From an uncultured Desulfobulbaceae bacterium (GTDB taxonomy: Bacteria; Desulfobacterota; Desulfobulbia; Desulfobulbales; BM004), in NCBI GenBank assembly GCA_947259115.1, contig CAMYKS010000003.1, forward strand, positions 62,001-126,000: 64,000 bases of DNA. Direction: 5' to 3'. The notes below the pieces were generated by a model. It did not search any database and was not told where the DNA came from. It saw only the letters and a program-made list of their open reading frames with translations. Positions 1-9,271 of this stretch are shown here, in pieces. The position numbers were made by a program, and so were the translations under genes. Within the stretch, counting starts at the first letter, position 1; each line of letters opens with the position of its first letter.

Positions 1-34
1 GACCCCGCCTTTCTGTAATTTATATATATAATAA

Positions 35-640
35 TTAAGCCCGGTTCTTCTTCCTTCTCCTTGCAGCACCGGCATCACCGACTAAGCCTGTACCCAGTAA
101 GAGCATGGTGGCTGGTTCTGGAATGTCACTGACGATGATATTGTCAAACTGGTGTGCATTAAATTCAGAAGTTCCCTGCAACCATGAAACCGAAACCAGA
201 TCGATAAAACTGTTGAAGTGAAATTGTGTGAAACCAAAACTTGTAGGCTGAAAGGTCTGCGTCACTGTACCTCCCCCGCTCAAACTGCCTGTGAACGTTA
301 CGGGTGGTGACGTACCATTTGGGTGGAGAAAAGAAAGCTCAATGCTATATAAATCAAATGGCCAAGGGCCAGTTAGCAATGTTTGGCCAGCAATAAGACC
401 ATTAAACAGTCCGGCAGAGCCTGCATAACGAAAATTTGCCTGTCCAAAAGATTGTAATAGATTTGCTGCAAGCGAAAATTTTTCTTCAACATATGGAGAA
501 GGAACATTGTTAATCTGATCGTTTGGATTCTCCAAACTGTTGAAATCTATAGTTATTAAACACGCAAAACAGGGCGTAGCCCAAATTCCAACTAAAATCA
601 TAAACATAAAGAAGTATAAAAAACTAAATAACTTTTTCAT
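35..640 (-). CDS. PEP-CTERM sorting domain protein
   Basis: A 201-residue secreted protein. The N-terminus is a signal peptide (basic MKK, hydrophobic stretch to about residue 27). The C-terminus has the exosortase signature: a PEP motif (IPEPATMLLLG), a short hydrophobic segment and a basic tail (ARRRKKNRA). PEP-CTERM proteins are exported and processed by an exosortase, usually in bacteria that make extracellular polysaccharide; this agrees with the glycan genes starting at 1853. The hydrophobic segment carries an unusual Asp (GLVGDAGAA), which may weaken sorting. A strong GGAGGGG ribosome site lies 7 nt before the ATG. The middle of the protein has no motif I recognise. No exosortase is in the window. 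Confidence 0.85.
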   Translation of the reverse strand: MKKLFSFLYFFMFMILVGIWATPCFACLITIDFNSLENPNDQINNVPSPYVEEKFSLAANLLQSFGQANFRYAGSAGLFNGLIAGQTLLTGPWPFDLYSIELSFLHPNGTSPPVTFTGSLSGGGTVTQTFQPTSFGFTQFHFNSFIDLVSVSWLQGTSEFNAHQFDNIIVSDIPEPATMLLLGTGLVGDAGAARRRKKNRA

Positions 641-1852
641 AATATTCCCCTCCAGTTGAAATTGAATAAGAGCATTGTTTTAATTAAAATAGATTCAGAA
701 ATATAATATCTTACATGCAAAAACTGTACTATAGATATAGTTTTATGTGCCTCCCAACAATTACAACTGGTTAGCCTATGTGTTTGAAAATACAAACTTA
801 TTTTTATGCAGTTTTTCCGGCAAACAGTTTCCGGATTCCAGGAAACTGGAAAGTTTTGGAGGGTAAAAGAAGCTCAGAAATTTGTCAGGAGAAATGCTGA
901 ATATCGTGCCATCATCAAGCATCCTATGATCCGTTCTGACTTTCAATTTCTACTGGCAATAATAGCCCTGATCTAGTTGTCCTCAATCACCCATGGATAG
1001 CAGATCTTTACAGTTGGTAATACCCTGTATATGAAATGAAAAATCCCCCAAAAAACAGGGGCAATGGATAGGTCTTTTCTACTTGACACTGTCAGACATG
1101 CAGCAGTTATGTGCAGTTTATATTTATCAGAATTTTGCAGACGTTTAACTCCGTGTATATTGTTGATAGGCCGTATATTTTGTTGACAGCCTGCCCGGCA
1201 ATTCATTATAGGTTATTTATGTGTCAGGATTCGGGGTGGTTTGCTAAGCCCGCCCCGATTTTTAGCCCGGGCTGAAAAAGCGATTACTTATCATCTAATC
1301 GATAAGTAACTGAAGGGAGCACCATGCGGTGGCGAAAATTAGCAACCAAGATACGGTTATGACCTACCAGCATTGTTGAAGTGTGATTGCATGATCTGAT
1401 GAATGTATATGATGTAATAATTGTATTTCCTGCAGATATGCATTTTTATTTCTGATTAAGGCTATTATTTAGCGAGTAGAGAAACCGGATCAGCAACCAA
1501 TCATGGGAGCGGCTTCAGCCGCGATGAAGGGCTAAATCACAGTGCATTTCGTAACTATAGCCATCCTCCCCTGAGGTTGGCTATATATTCGAGTTAATTA
1601 GCCCATAGTCTATCAATCGCTTATTGGATTCGAATTGTAACGGACTCTTCAGGGTATCACCAAATATCAGTTGTGCGGCTCGTTGTTTAAAACAATATCA
1701 GAGTGGTTGTATAGAGGTGGGACTGATAACATTCTTCAAGGTGTTAGTGACGTGAGCCGATTTGATTGAGTGCCACTGGCTTCTTCCATTCTGGATCCCT
1801 AAGGTTGCATTTGCCGAACTACAATCAATAATTTAGGAATCACTTAATTTAT
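641..1852. other. Gene-poor 1.2 kb region with promoter-like and hairpin elements
   Basis: No convincing protein gene lies here; the one longer ORF (973-1206, minus) has no ribosome site or family resemblance. The + strand has a near-consensus sigma70 promoter at 1183-1211 (TTGACA, 17 nt, TTATAG), a GC-rich hairpin at 1231-1258 followed by five T, and a second hairpin at 1284-1309 (TTACTTATC paired with GATAAGTAA). A 12-codon ORF preceded by AAGGGAG begins at 1324. The arrangement may be the leader of the polysaccharide region or decayed sequence; I cannot decide which. Confidence 0.35.
1183..1211 (+). promoter_or_regulatory. Candidate sigma70 promoter
   Basis: TTGACA at 1183-1188 and TTATAG at 1206-1211 are separated by 17 nt, the optimal spacing. 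The predicted start near 1218 lies just before a strong hairpin (1231-1258 plus T run), so most transcripts might end early. No gene begins close downstream other than a 12-codon ORF at 1324. Called from consensus match only. Confidence 0.4.
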
Positions 1853-2752
1853 ATGGCTATGAGCTTATTGGATCGCTTAGTCAATAAAGTTAGAATTGCG
1901 GCAGCTGGGCCGCAGGTACGTGAGCGAATAGTAATCAAGACTGTAGGGCGTTGTGGCGCTGAGTCACTCAAGCCTGGCTTTATTGTCGGTGTATATCGGT
2001 CTGGAACTACCCTGTTGCGCTATGTACTCGATAGCCATCCAAATATTGCTGTGCCGCCGGAGTCCAATTTCCTTTTGGGTTTAGCGGAGACTTGGCGGTC
2101 AGAATGGTACCGCAAGGGTTTACAGGGTGTGGGTGTTGATGATGAGGGCTTGCGGCAACGCATGCTTGATTTTGCTGGAGGTGTTTTCGATGATTATGCC
2201 AGGGCTAAGGGTAAAGGGCGCTGGTTTGATAAGACGCCCTCCTATATCGATGCGCTGGATTTTATCGATGATACGTTTGGGCAGGAGTGCCGTTACATCA
2301 TGCTTTATCGGCATGGTCTAGATGTGGCCAATTCCATGGCGAAGATGCATGGTAATGATGTTCAAAAGGGGCCAGGGCGAAAGTTTGCTGGGGAATACCC
2401 CGATTCAACCCGTTTGACGAATATCTGCTACTGGATGGAACAGTGTGAAAGGATGCTGGCCTTTGAGGCGGCACATCCTGACCAGTGCTTTCGCATTTTG
2501 TATGAGCAATATTCGGCTGAGCCGGAGCGTTATTTGCCGCCGATGTTTGAGTTTCTGGGTGAGGCTTGGGATGCTGATGTACTGAACTTTTCTGATAAGC
2601 AGCATGATTTTGGGTTGCAGGATTCAAAGATTTTGGAGAACAAAGGGTTTGTTCCGAATATCAATACTTATAAGTCCTGGCCAGAGGAAGAGGTTGTTAA
2701 GGCCTACGAGATCGTTGGGCCTACCATGGCAAAGCTTGGGTATGAGATCTAG
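1853..2752 (+). CDS. Sulfotransferase family protein
   Basis: A 299-residue PAPS-dependent sulfotransferase, expected to move sulfate from PAPS to a glycan or other acceptor in the cytoplasm. The 5'-phosphosulfate-binding loop is at residues 45-54 (GVYRSGTTLL) and the 3'-phosphate-binding region near residue 151 (YRHGLDVANSMAK). Length is typical of bacterial Sulfotransfer_3-type proteins. The ATG at 1853 is followed by another at 1859, and neither has a strong ribosome site, so the start is uncertain by two codons. It is the first gene of the polysaccharide block, and a second sulfotransferase domain is encoded at 7325-9271. Substrate cannot be read from sequence. Confidence 0.85.
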   Translation: MAMSLLDRLVNKVRIAAAGPQVRERIVIKTVGRCGAESLKPGFIVGVYRSGTTLLRYVLDSHPNIAVPPESNFLLGLAETWRSEWYRKGLQGVGVDDEGLRQRMLDFAGGVFDDYARAKGKGRWFDKTPSYIDALDFIDDTFGQECRYIMLYRHGLDVANSMAKMHGNDVQKGPGRKFAGEYPDSTRLTNICYWMEQCERMLAFEAAHPDQCFRILYEQYSAEPERYLPPMFEFLGEAWDADVLNFSDKQHDFGLQDSKILENKGFVPNINTYKSWPEEEVVKAYEIVGPTMAKLGYEI

Positions 2753-2814
2753 ATGTTTAGAGGGGACATTCACGGTGCTGTTATTAAGGATGAGAAGAAG
2801 CAAAATAAAAAAGT

Positions 2815-3261
2815 CTAAACATTCTTTACCTTACAGCTTGCCAGTGCAGCAAGTTCTCGTTTCAGGGTTGCCTTCAAATATAATTTGTTCTTTAACCAGA
2901 CCGGCATAGCGGCAATAAAGGAACGGAAGCCCTTAGGCAAATAGAATAGATAAGTTTCCAGCAAACGTTGGAACTTAACCATTGGCTTGTCATAAAAGAC
3001 GATTTGATAGACATCCTGTAAGCCGATTTCGGCCTGATCGAGGCATATGCCAATCGCATTACCCGGGAACCGGGCATAATGTTTCTTGTGTGAAAACCGT
3101 TCTTCCTGAGCGTCGGCCACAATGCCATTGTCATTAACCAATGCCGCAGCACTATCGTGATAATAGGCAGAGATGTCGAGAACTGTTGTTATGATCGGTA
3201 GGAACCCGAGTGCAACACCATCCAGTAGGAATGGTCCGCTTGCTCGTACCGGGTAATACAT
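2815..3261 (-). pseudogene. Carbamoyltransferase (NodU/CmcH family) N-terminal remnant
   Basis: From about residue 25 on, the reading frame matches the start of NodU/CmcH carbamoyltransferases: LDISAYYHDSAAALV, then QEERFSHKKHYARFPG and FYDKPMVKFQRLLETY. The family is normally around 600 residues; here the match ends after about 120 residues at KRELAALA and a stop follows. The first 24 codons do not look like the family and are probably not native. This is a 3'-truncated relic, so no carbamoylation is expected from it. It lies between a sulfotransferase and an SGNH hydrolase, showing that the glycan cluster has been rearranged. Confidence 0.8.
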
Positions 3262-3334
3262 AGCGATCTACACAGCGTACGATCAACCTGAACGCATAGT
3301 AAATCGGCGTGAAGTTTAAGCACCGTACAAGCTA

Positions 3335-4735
3335 TCATTTCATCACGGAAATATCAGGTCTGCGCATAGAAACTGGAAAGCTATTCTCGGCTTGTAAAAC
3401 CGTACGATCCGCTTCAACATGTACCTCTACAAAAGGATATTTCTTTATCGAATTTGGTATTTCCAGAGTTGTTTCGAAATTCTTGGCAGGTTTGCTAAAG
3501 GTCAATTCCTTTGCCTCGCCTTCATAACTTGCTACGCGCAGCCTGACGTTAAGAGGGTAAAGCGTCCAATCATCGAGTAAGTTCAGCTTAACGGAGACAG
3601 ATGAGTCTCCGGATTTTACTGGCACACTAAAAAGGCCTTTCTGCGCCATAGTGTCACCATGTAACGGTATAAGGTCGTATTGATTGGCAAATTGAGCCCA
3701 GAAGCCAAATTCCGACCGTACTTTATCTTCATCGAAAGATTGCTTGGGAAATATTATAGTCTCTTTTATTGGTAGTCGCTCCATATTAAAAATATAGCCA
3801 CCATCGATAAGTGCATTAAAAAGATATTCGCCGATGAGACGATAGCCTTGGGGAGAGGGGTGTCGTCCTGGATCAATGTTGGTCGTCAAGCGATATTGGT
3901 CATGGATATAGTCGGTTGGAACTACGGTATATTTAGAATGGAATCCTGTCTGTTTTGCATAATAAGGTACTAATTCGCGCCATTCGGCAAGAAAATAGAT
4001 AAGGACTGGAATACTTTTCGCTGCCAGTTGATCTGCAGTTTTTTGAAGAAGGCCAAATACATCGAACCATCGACGTTCATATTCGTATGAATAGCGGAAA
4101 ATCGCACGGGAATTAAAACCTTTATTGACCAAACGCCCATTCCATATATCAAAGCTATCATCGATGTCGTTAGAGGTTGGGCAGATAATGACTAAATCCG
4201 GTTTAATTTGCCCAAGAAACGTCATCAAGGCGGAGACTTGATTATTCGTGTTCCAACCAAGCATGGAGAGATTGTAGACTTGCCATTTCTGGCTGGAGGC
4301 ATTGAGGTGTTCGCTTAATACACTAGGAAAGGTTTCTGCAATAGTAACGTAGGGACCATAAGTCCACGAATCGCCTATGATGAGTGCGCGTCGAGTCATG
4401 GCTGGTTTTGGAAATGTTGGGATGGTACGAAAACCAAGTTCGTTAGTTTTAAAATCATCACCGAGCACATTTTCGTAGCTCGTGTTAGGTTTCATACGAT
4501 AAAACAAGCTGGGGCTTGATGGTGGAAAGGATTGATAAACAGCGGGAGAGACAGATTGTGCTTCTTCTAAAAGTTGAAGACGTTCGTCAGCGGACAGATT
4601 CGACAGTGTAGTTTTTGCGGGATAAATTCGAAATAATAATACGGCTAAAGCAATAGCGACACTGATTGAAAGCGCACTAAGAAAAATAAAAAAATTCGTG
4701 AATGAAGAAGCTTGATGTGATCTGGTGGGCGACAT
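3335..4735 (-). CDS. Membrane-anchored SGNH/GDSL hydrolase-like protein
   Basis: A 466-residue protein with one N-terminal membrane segment (about residues 15-38) and a large, probably periplasmic, SGNH domain. The catalytic blocks are visible: GDSWTYG near residue 121 (nucleophile Ser), a PTSND block near residue 190, and DPGRHPSPQGYRL near residue 289 carrying the Asp/His pair. Such proteins in glycan clusters often add or remove O-acyl groups. The C-terminal ~120 residues look like a beta-rich domain I do not recognise. The frame can be extended to a TTG at 4747, but the ATG at 4735 is preferred. It is transcribed away from the GT4 genes at 4850, so 4736-4849 is a divergent promoter region. 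Confidence 0.75.
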   Translation of the reverse strand: MSPTRSHQASSFTNFFIFLSALSISVAIALAVLLFRIYPAKTTLSNLSADERLQLLEEAQSVSPAVYQSFPPSSPSLFYRMKPNTSYENVLGDDFKTNELGFRTIPTFPKPAMTRRALIIGDSWTYGPYVTIAETFPSVLSEHLNASSQKWQVYNLSMLGWNTNNQVSALMTFLGQIKPDLVIICPTSNDIDDSFDIWNGRLVNKGFNSRAIFRYSYEYERRWFDVFGLLQKTADQLAAKSIPVLIYFLAEWRELVPYYAKQTGFHSKYTVVPTDYIHDQYRLTTNIDPGRHPSPQGYRLIGEYLFNALIDGGYIFNMERLPIKETIIFPKQSFDEDKVRSEFGFWAQFANQYDLIPLHGDTMAQKGLFSVPVKSGDSSVSVKLNLLDDWTLYPLNVRLRVASYEGEAKELTFSKPAKNFETTLEIPNSIKKYPFVEVHVEADRTVLQAENSFPVSMRRPDISVMK

Positions 4736-4849
4736 CTTTGCTTGCAAATATATTCTTAATTATCTTAGTTGGGCCGGAGTAGACATAGTTTTATGTGCGT
4801 AGTACTCTTTATTATGAACCGGTAATTTAGTACTGCTTGGAAAATACAT

Positions 4850-6115
4850 GTGAAGGTCACTGTTGTCAATACACACGATATTATCGGCGGTGCTGAGCAA
4901 GCTTCGTTCGACCTAGCTTCGACACTATATCGACAAGGAGAAGAGGTTCGCCTCTACGTTGGTGGTCAATATGGCACCGATCGATTTACTCGTAGGATGC
5001 ATTATCGTAAACCAGATTATAGGTTACGCTGGTTAGCTGCTCATCATCTGGGTCTCACCGATACCACTTTATGGGCGCCCATTGATGCCTGCCGTCGATT
5101 TAGGGATTTCGTCGAAGCCGATGTAGTAAATATCCACAATATGCATGGCTCGTACTGGAATTTTTGGTCACTCGGCGTGATAGCACGCCATACACCCGTT
5201 GTACTTACGCTGCATGACGAATGGTTTTTAACCGGGGATTGTGCATATACTTATAGTTGTGATCGCTGGATGAATGCTTGCGGGAAATGTCCACAGTTAT
5301 CCGGAGCCCTACAGTCTAATCGTTATGCCCTGGGTGGGCGAGACCTTACTCGATTAAACCTAATGCTTAAGCGGATGGCTACCTCGCGTGTGCACACACA
5401 ACGATTGGCCATTGTTTCTCCGTCCCACTGGTTGCTGGGTCAGGCGGCAAAGTCGAAACACCTTCAGCGCTTTTCCATGCATCATATTGAGTATGGCCTC
5501 GACTTGTCCGTGTTTAGACCGCAATCGCAACAGGCTTGCCGGGAGAAATTGTCGCTGCCATTGGATCAGCGCCTGGTATTTTGCGTTGCATCAAACCTGG
5601 GGGATCCTCGTAAGAATTTTGATGGCTTGTTTGAGCTTGCCTATTCAGGTGGATTACCTAAAGGAATGACATTAGTATGTGCCGGCAAAACCCCCGAGCA
5701 TTTGCGCAATGATAATAATCCTCAAGTGAAATGGTTGGGTTTCCTGGAGACTCGCAAGGAAATGGCAACTGCCATCTCTGCCTGTGATTTGAGCATCGTT
5801 CTATCCAAGGCGGATAACCTTCCTTACACTTGTCTGGAAACCATTGCTTGCGGCCGCCCGGTGTTGGGTTCTACCGCGGGAGGTATCCCGGAAATCATCT
5901 CGGAGGGCCACACCGGCTGGATTTTATCTCACGCTGCCAGCAAAGATGCAATTGCCCGTGCGCTGCAGGCGATTGTGCTGTTAGACAAGGAGTCGTTAAC
6001 ACAAATGGGCCAACATGCACGGGAACAGGCACTTCAACGTTATCCGATGGATGAATATGCATCAAAGTACCAAAACGTTTTTCAAGAGTTAGTCGATAGA
6101 TGCGCATCGCCATAG
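4850..6115 (+). CDS. Glycosyltransferase family 4
   Basis: A 421-residue GT4 (GT-B fold) enzyme. The N-terminal domain starts with VTVVNTHDIIGGAEQAS, the usual acceptor-domain opening, followed by a Cys-containing segment (DCAYTYSCDRW...CGKCP) typical of colanic-acid-type transferases. The C-terminal donor-binding domain contains ADNLPYTCLETIACGRPVLG and GGIPEII. The start is GTG: the overlapping ATG at 4848 is followed directly by TGA. It overlaps the next GT4 gene by 16 nt, so the two are translationally coupled. Likely acts at the inner face of the cytoplasmic membrane in assembling the surface glycan. Sugar specificity unknown. Confidence 0.87.
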   Translation: MKVTVVNTHDIIGGAEQASFDLASTLYRQGEEVRLYVGGQYGTDRFTRRMHYRKPDYRLRWLAAHHLGLTDTTLWAPIDACRRFRDFVEADVVNIHNMHGSYWNFWSLGVIARHTPVVLTLHDEWFLTGDCAYTYSCDRWMNACGKCPQLSGALQSNRYALGGRDLTRLNLMLKRMATSRVHTQRLAIVSPSHWLLGQAAKSKHLQRFSMHHIEYGLDLSVFRPQSQQACREKLSLPLDQRLVFCVASNLGDPRKNFDGLFELAYSGGLPKGMTLVCAGKTPEHLRNDNNPQVKWLGFLETRKEMATAISACDLSIVLSKADNLPYTCLETIACGRPVLGSTAGGIPEIISEGHTGWILSHAASKDAIARALQAIVLLDKESLTQMGQHAREQALQRYPMDEYASKYQNVFQELVDRCASP

Positions 6116-7305
6116 TAACCAGAGAGTACCCGCCAGAAACCGCGTGGGGAGGAATCGGAACACATTACGCCGCCTTAGCGGGGGGGCTACGTGACGCAGG
6201 TTGCGAGGTGGAAGTATTTACACAGGGACTCCATGAAGTATCTACATGCGAACAAGATGGTGTGCTGGTACATCGTATTATGCCACGAGTGTTGATTATC
6301 GGACCCCGGCGCGGCGGTGATATGGCAGGTGGCAGCCTAGCAACAATAGGTTTGTTTTCATTTTCATTGGCTCTTGAATTCCAGAAGGCCTTTTTCGCAA
6401 GACATAAAGAATATGCATTTGATGTGATAGACGCCCACGAGCATTTAGGTGTATCGAGTCTTATTAATAAGCTAGCTAAATCTCGATTACTCACGGTGAC
6501 ACGTTACCAGACACCGTATGATAGCTTTGTAACTCGCAAGATGGCCAATTGGCCACGCTCGCATCTGGTTCGTTGGTTGGAAGATTTAGCGATTCGACAC
6601 GCACGAGCAAGAATCGCGACCTCACATTCCATCGAGTTCATCGTACGTGAAGACTTTCCACGTGCACCACCGGCAGAGGATATTATCCCAAACATGACAG
6701 GAAACTCCTTCACAGGTGAGCCTGTTAGCCCGATAGAAGATCGCGAACACTTGATGTTGTTTGTTGGGAGGCTCATGCCTGGGCATAAGAATCCTGATTA
6801 TGCTGCTGAGGTGTTTACCCGAATAGCGGCAGAATACCCGGACTGGCGCATTGAGTTTGCGGGGAATGATATTCCCTTGGGTGACAATACATCTATGTGG
6901 GACCGCTGCGAAGATATCCTGCGTCCATTTCCAGGGCGATACCATTACCATGGGATGTTGGACCCTGATGCTATAAGACAACTCTACCGTCGTGCGCGTA
7001 TCTTGATTGTTCCTTCCCGGATTGAATCCTATGGCTTAGTTGCCCTGGAGGCAATGTCCAATGGCTGCGTGCCCTTGGTGACAAATAATACGGCATTGCC
7101 GGAAGTGGTTGGCGATGGAGGTATGGTATTTGAAAACGGGAATATCAATTCTTTGGAGAAGTCATTGCGAGGTCTAATCAACAATGAAGCAGCTTGCTTG
7201 CATTGCCAACAGGCCGGATTAAAAAGGGTACAAAACGACTTATCCCCTGAAACAATCACCAATATGAATATTGCGCTTTTTGAACGTGAGTTAGAAAAAA
7301 TTTAA
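6100..7305 (+). CDS. Glycosyltransferase family 4
   Basis: A 401-residue GT4 enzyme. The N-terminus has the glycine-rich acceptor-domain start (REYPPETAWGGIGTHYAAL). The donor domain carries the E-x7-E motif (ESYGLVALE) followed by AMSNGCVPLV and LPEVVGDGG, which bind the nucleotide-sugar. The start lies inside the end of the preceding GT4 gene (16-nt overlap), a strong sign of one operon. Its 3' end faces the minus-strand sulfotransferase-GT2 gene 19 bp away, so the two operons converge. It probably adds one sugar of the repeat or of the adaptor region. Confidence 0.88.
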   Translation: MRIAIVTREYPPETAWGGIGTHYAALAGGLRDAGCEVEVFTQGLHEVSTCEQDGVLVHRIMPRVLIIGPRRGGDMAGGSLATIGLFSFSLALEFQKAFFARHKEYAFDVIDAHEHLGVSSLINKLAKSRLLTVTRYQTPYDSFVTRKMANWPRSHLVRWLEDLAIRHARARIATSHSIEFIVREDFPRAPPAEDIIPNMTGNSFTGEPVSPIEDREHLMLFVGRLMPGHKNPDYAAEVFTRIAAEYPDWRIEFAGNDIPLGDNTSMWDRCEDILRPFPGRYHYHGMLDPDAIRQLYRRARILIVPSRIESYGLVALEAMSNGCVPLVTNNTALPEVVGDGGMVFENGNINSLEKSLRGLINNEAACLHCQQAGLKRVQNDLSPETITNMNIALFERELEKI

Positions 7306-7324
7306 CGTAAACAGTTGGGATTCA

Positions 7325-9271
7325 CTACTTCCATACCAGGTTTTTAATACGATATCTAACACTTAAGTATTCGCGGTGTATGCGGTGCATAGCTTTACCC
7401 CATGGATATTGTGCCGCGATTGTTGAGGCGGCGCTCAGAATGGTGCGGGGATAAAACACGAGTGGCGGCCAATAACAGAGAGCTCGGCCGAGAATCGATA
7501 ACGGCTTACGTTTACTATTATTAGATAGGGCAACGTGCTCAGCAATGACCATGAGACCTTTTCCCGTAAAGTGACACCCGATTAGCTCTAGTTGCCAACG
7601 CCTCAGTTTCCATAAGGACGGCCAATAGCGCCGTGCGACTTTTAGATGTTCAATATACATGCCATCGGTTTGAGAGACCGTTTTGCTATCTACGTGAGAA
7701 CGAAAACCAGCAAGAGTTTTATCAATAACCTGCAGCGGGTAATGAGCTAATATGCGCATCCACATGTCATAATCCATGGAGTAGTGACAACTCGAATCAA
7801 ACAAGCCTATGTGTTCTGTCACTGAGCGTCGCCAAAAAAATGCTTGTTGTGGCGTGCAGTAGGTCTGGTCCCAGCGCCAGAATTGCTGTAGTTTTCCATA
7901 GCCGCCGTAGTTTGCCTGCAGATGTCCGATGACCTGTCCCGAGTCATCGATTCGATCGCAGTTACCAACAACGATGCTTGTGCTGTCGTTCCCCGACAAT
8001 GCGTTTACGGCAGCACGGAACGCGCCGGGCAGGTAGATATCATCACTGTTTAAGTATGCGAGTATCTGACCGGACGATGCGAGGATACCTTTATTGATAG
8101 CATGTGACTGGCCGAAATCAGGATCCTGAATAAAACGTACGTGTGGATACTTTGCCACAATCGAAACTGTCTCGTCAGTGGATCCGCCATCCACGATAAT
8201 ATGCTCGAATCGTGGATAATCCTGGGCCGCGACTGACTGGATAGTTTCCTCAATCCATTGTCCTTGATTGAACGATGGCGTAATAATGCTGATCATGGGA
8301 ACTTCGTTGTCCGCTCTAATGTTAACCTCATCGTCTTCACTCATCTTTCCATTGGTGGGCGCAGAACCCTCCATTCTGGTGCGAAGCATTGTATATAGGC
8401 GGGTTCGTTGATCAGGATTGTCACACGCTACAGTGACGGGAAAGTCATAACCTAAGCGTTCAAATGTTTCCTGTCCTACGATTCCTGCAACCAAGGAAAC
8501 TTCATCCGCGCCTAAACGTGTTTTCCAGCTATCGACCGATTCCGACGTAATGCCTGTACGTGTCCATAGCACACGATCACCAACGTTAGAGACTCTTAGC
8601 GCATCCGAACGACGAGAATTATTTTGGTAGTTTAAATACTCAGCACGAAATGGCAGGCCCAGGTAGTCAAACACACCATGCAGCACCTGTTCAGGTTGGG
8701 CGACAAGATCCTCGTAGCGCAGGTGATGACTACTTACTGGCAGTTGCTCTTGAGCATCTGCGATAATTTGTGAAGAGCAAAATACGTCGAAGGCCGTGTC
8801 CCATGATTCCGAGGTCATTAGAGAACCGAGGTCCACACCCCAGCGAGCCTTATGAGATCCGGCAATGTCTAGCGGATTCCTGGTAAGAAAGATGAAGCGG
8901 GCATTTTCAAAGGTTTTGCTAAGAAACGATATCACTTTAAAATAACGAGGTGTTTTGTCGACAAAGATTGATGCCTCGCCATCCTGTTGTAACCACCAGT
9001 TATACGCCGATTGGAGGAATTCCCTGGCCATTCCGATTTGCTCAGGAGAGGACAGAGCGTCGTTTAATGCAACTCCAGTTAAGTATTCGTCGCTTGTCGG
9101 TGCCCAAAACTCGGAGGGGCTGGATACCATCCTGTGTATCGCAAGCGCGATCCAGCGTTCAGGCGGGCAATAGAGCTCCGGGGCATTGGAAAGCAATGCG
9201 CTAAGAAGTGTAGTCCCTGACCGCGGTGGACCAATGAGAAAGACTAGATTATCGCCGTTTAATGAGATCAA
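7325..9271 (-). CDS. Sulfotransferase - GT2 glycosyltransferase fusion
   Basis: A 648-residue bifunctional protein. The N-terminal ~300 residues are a sulfotransferase: PAPS loop GPPRSGTTLL at residues 14-23 and a 3'-phosphate region near residue 130 (FLTRNPLDIAGSHK). A linker with an acidic patch (SEDDEVN) leads to a GT-A glycosyltransferase family 2 domain from about residue 325 (MISIITPSFNQGQW), with DGGSTDET near 360 and the metal-binding NSDD near 408. The start is TTG, inside the last 23 nt of the wzt gene, so translation is coupled to the exporter. The fusion implies that a sugar is added and the same or a neighbouring sugar sulfated by one polypeptide; this is inference. Confidence 0.85.
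   Translation of the reverse strand: MISLNGDNLVFLIGPPRSGTTLLSALLSNAPELYCPPERWIALAIHRMVSSPSEFWAPTSDEYLTGVALNDALSSPEQIGMAREFLQSAYNWWLQQDGEASIFVDKTPRYFKVISFLSKTFENARFIFLTRNPLDIAGSHKARWGVDLGSLMTSESWDTAFDVFCSSQIIADAQEQLPVSSHHLRYEDLVAQPEQVLHGVFDYLGLPFRAEYLNYQNNSRRSDALRVSNVGDRVLWTRTGITSESVDSWKTRLGADEVSLVAGIVGQETFERLGYDFPVTVACDNPDQRTRLYTMLRTRMEGSAPTNGKMSEDDEVNIRADNEVPMISIITPSFNQGQWIEETIQSVAAQDYPRFEHIIVDGGSTDETVSIVAKYPHVRFIQDPDFGQSHAINKGILASSGQILAYLNSDDIYLPGAFRAAVNALSGNDSTSIVVGNCDRIDDSGQVIGHLQANYGGYGKLQQFWRWDQTYCTPQQAFFWRRSVTEHIGLFDSSCHYSMDYDMWMRILAHYPLQVIDKTLAGFRSHVDSKTVSQTDGMYIEHLKVARRYWPSLWKLRRWQLELIGCHFTGKGLMVIAEHVALSNNSKRKPLSILGRALCYWPPLVFYPRTILSAASTIAAQYPWGKAMHRIHREYLSVRYRIKNLVWK

Noticed and set aside
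973-1206. 77-residue ORF on the minus strand
   Set aside because: No ribosome site, no family resemblance, and composition like non-coding DNA.
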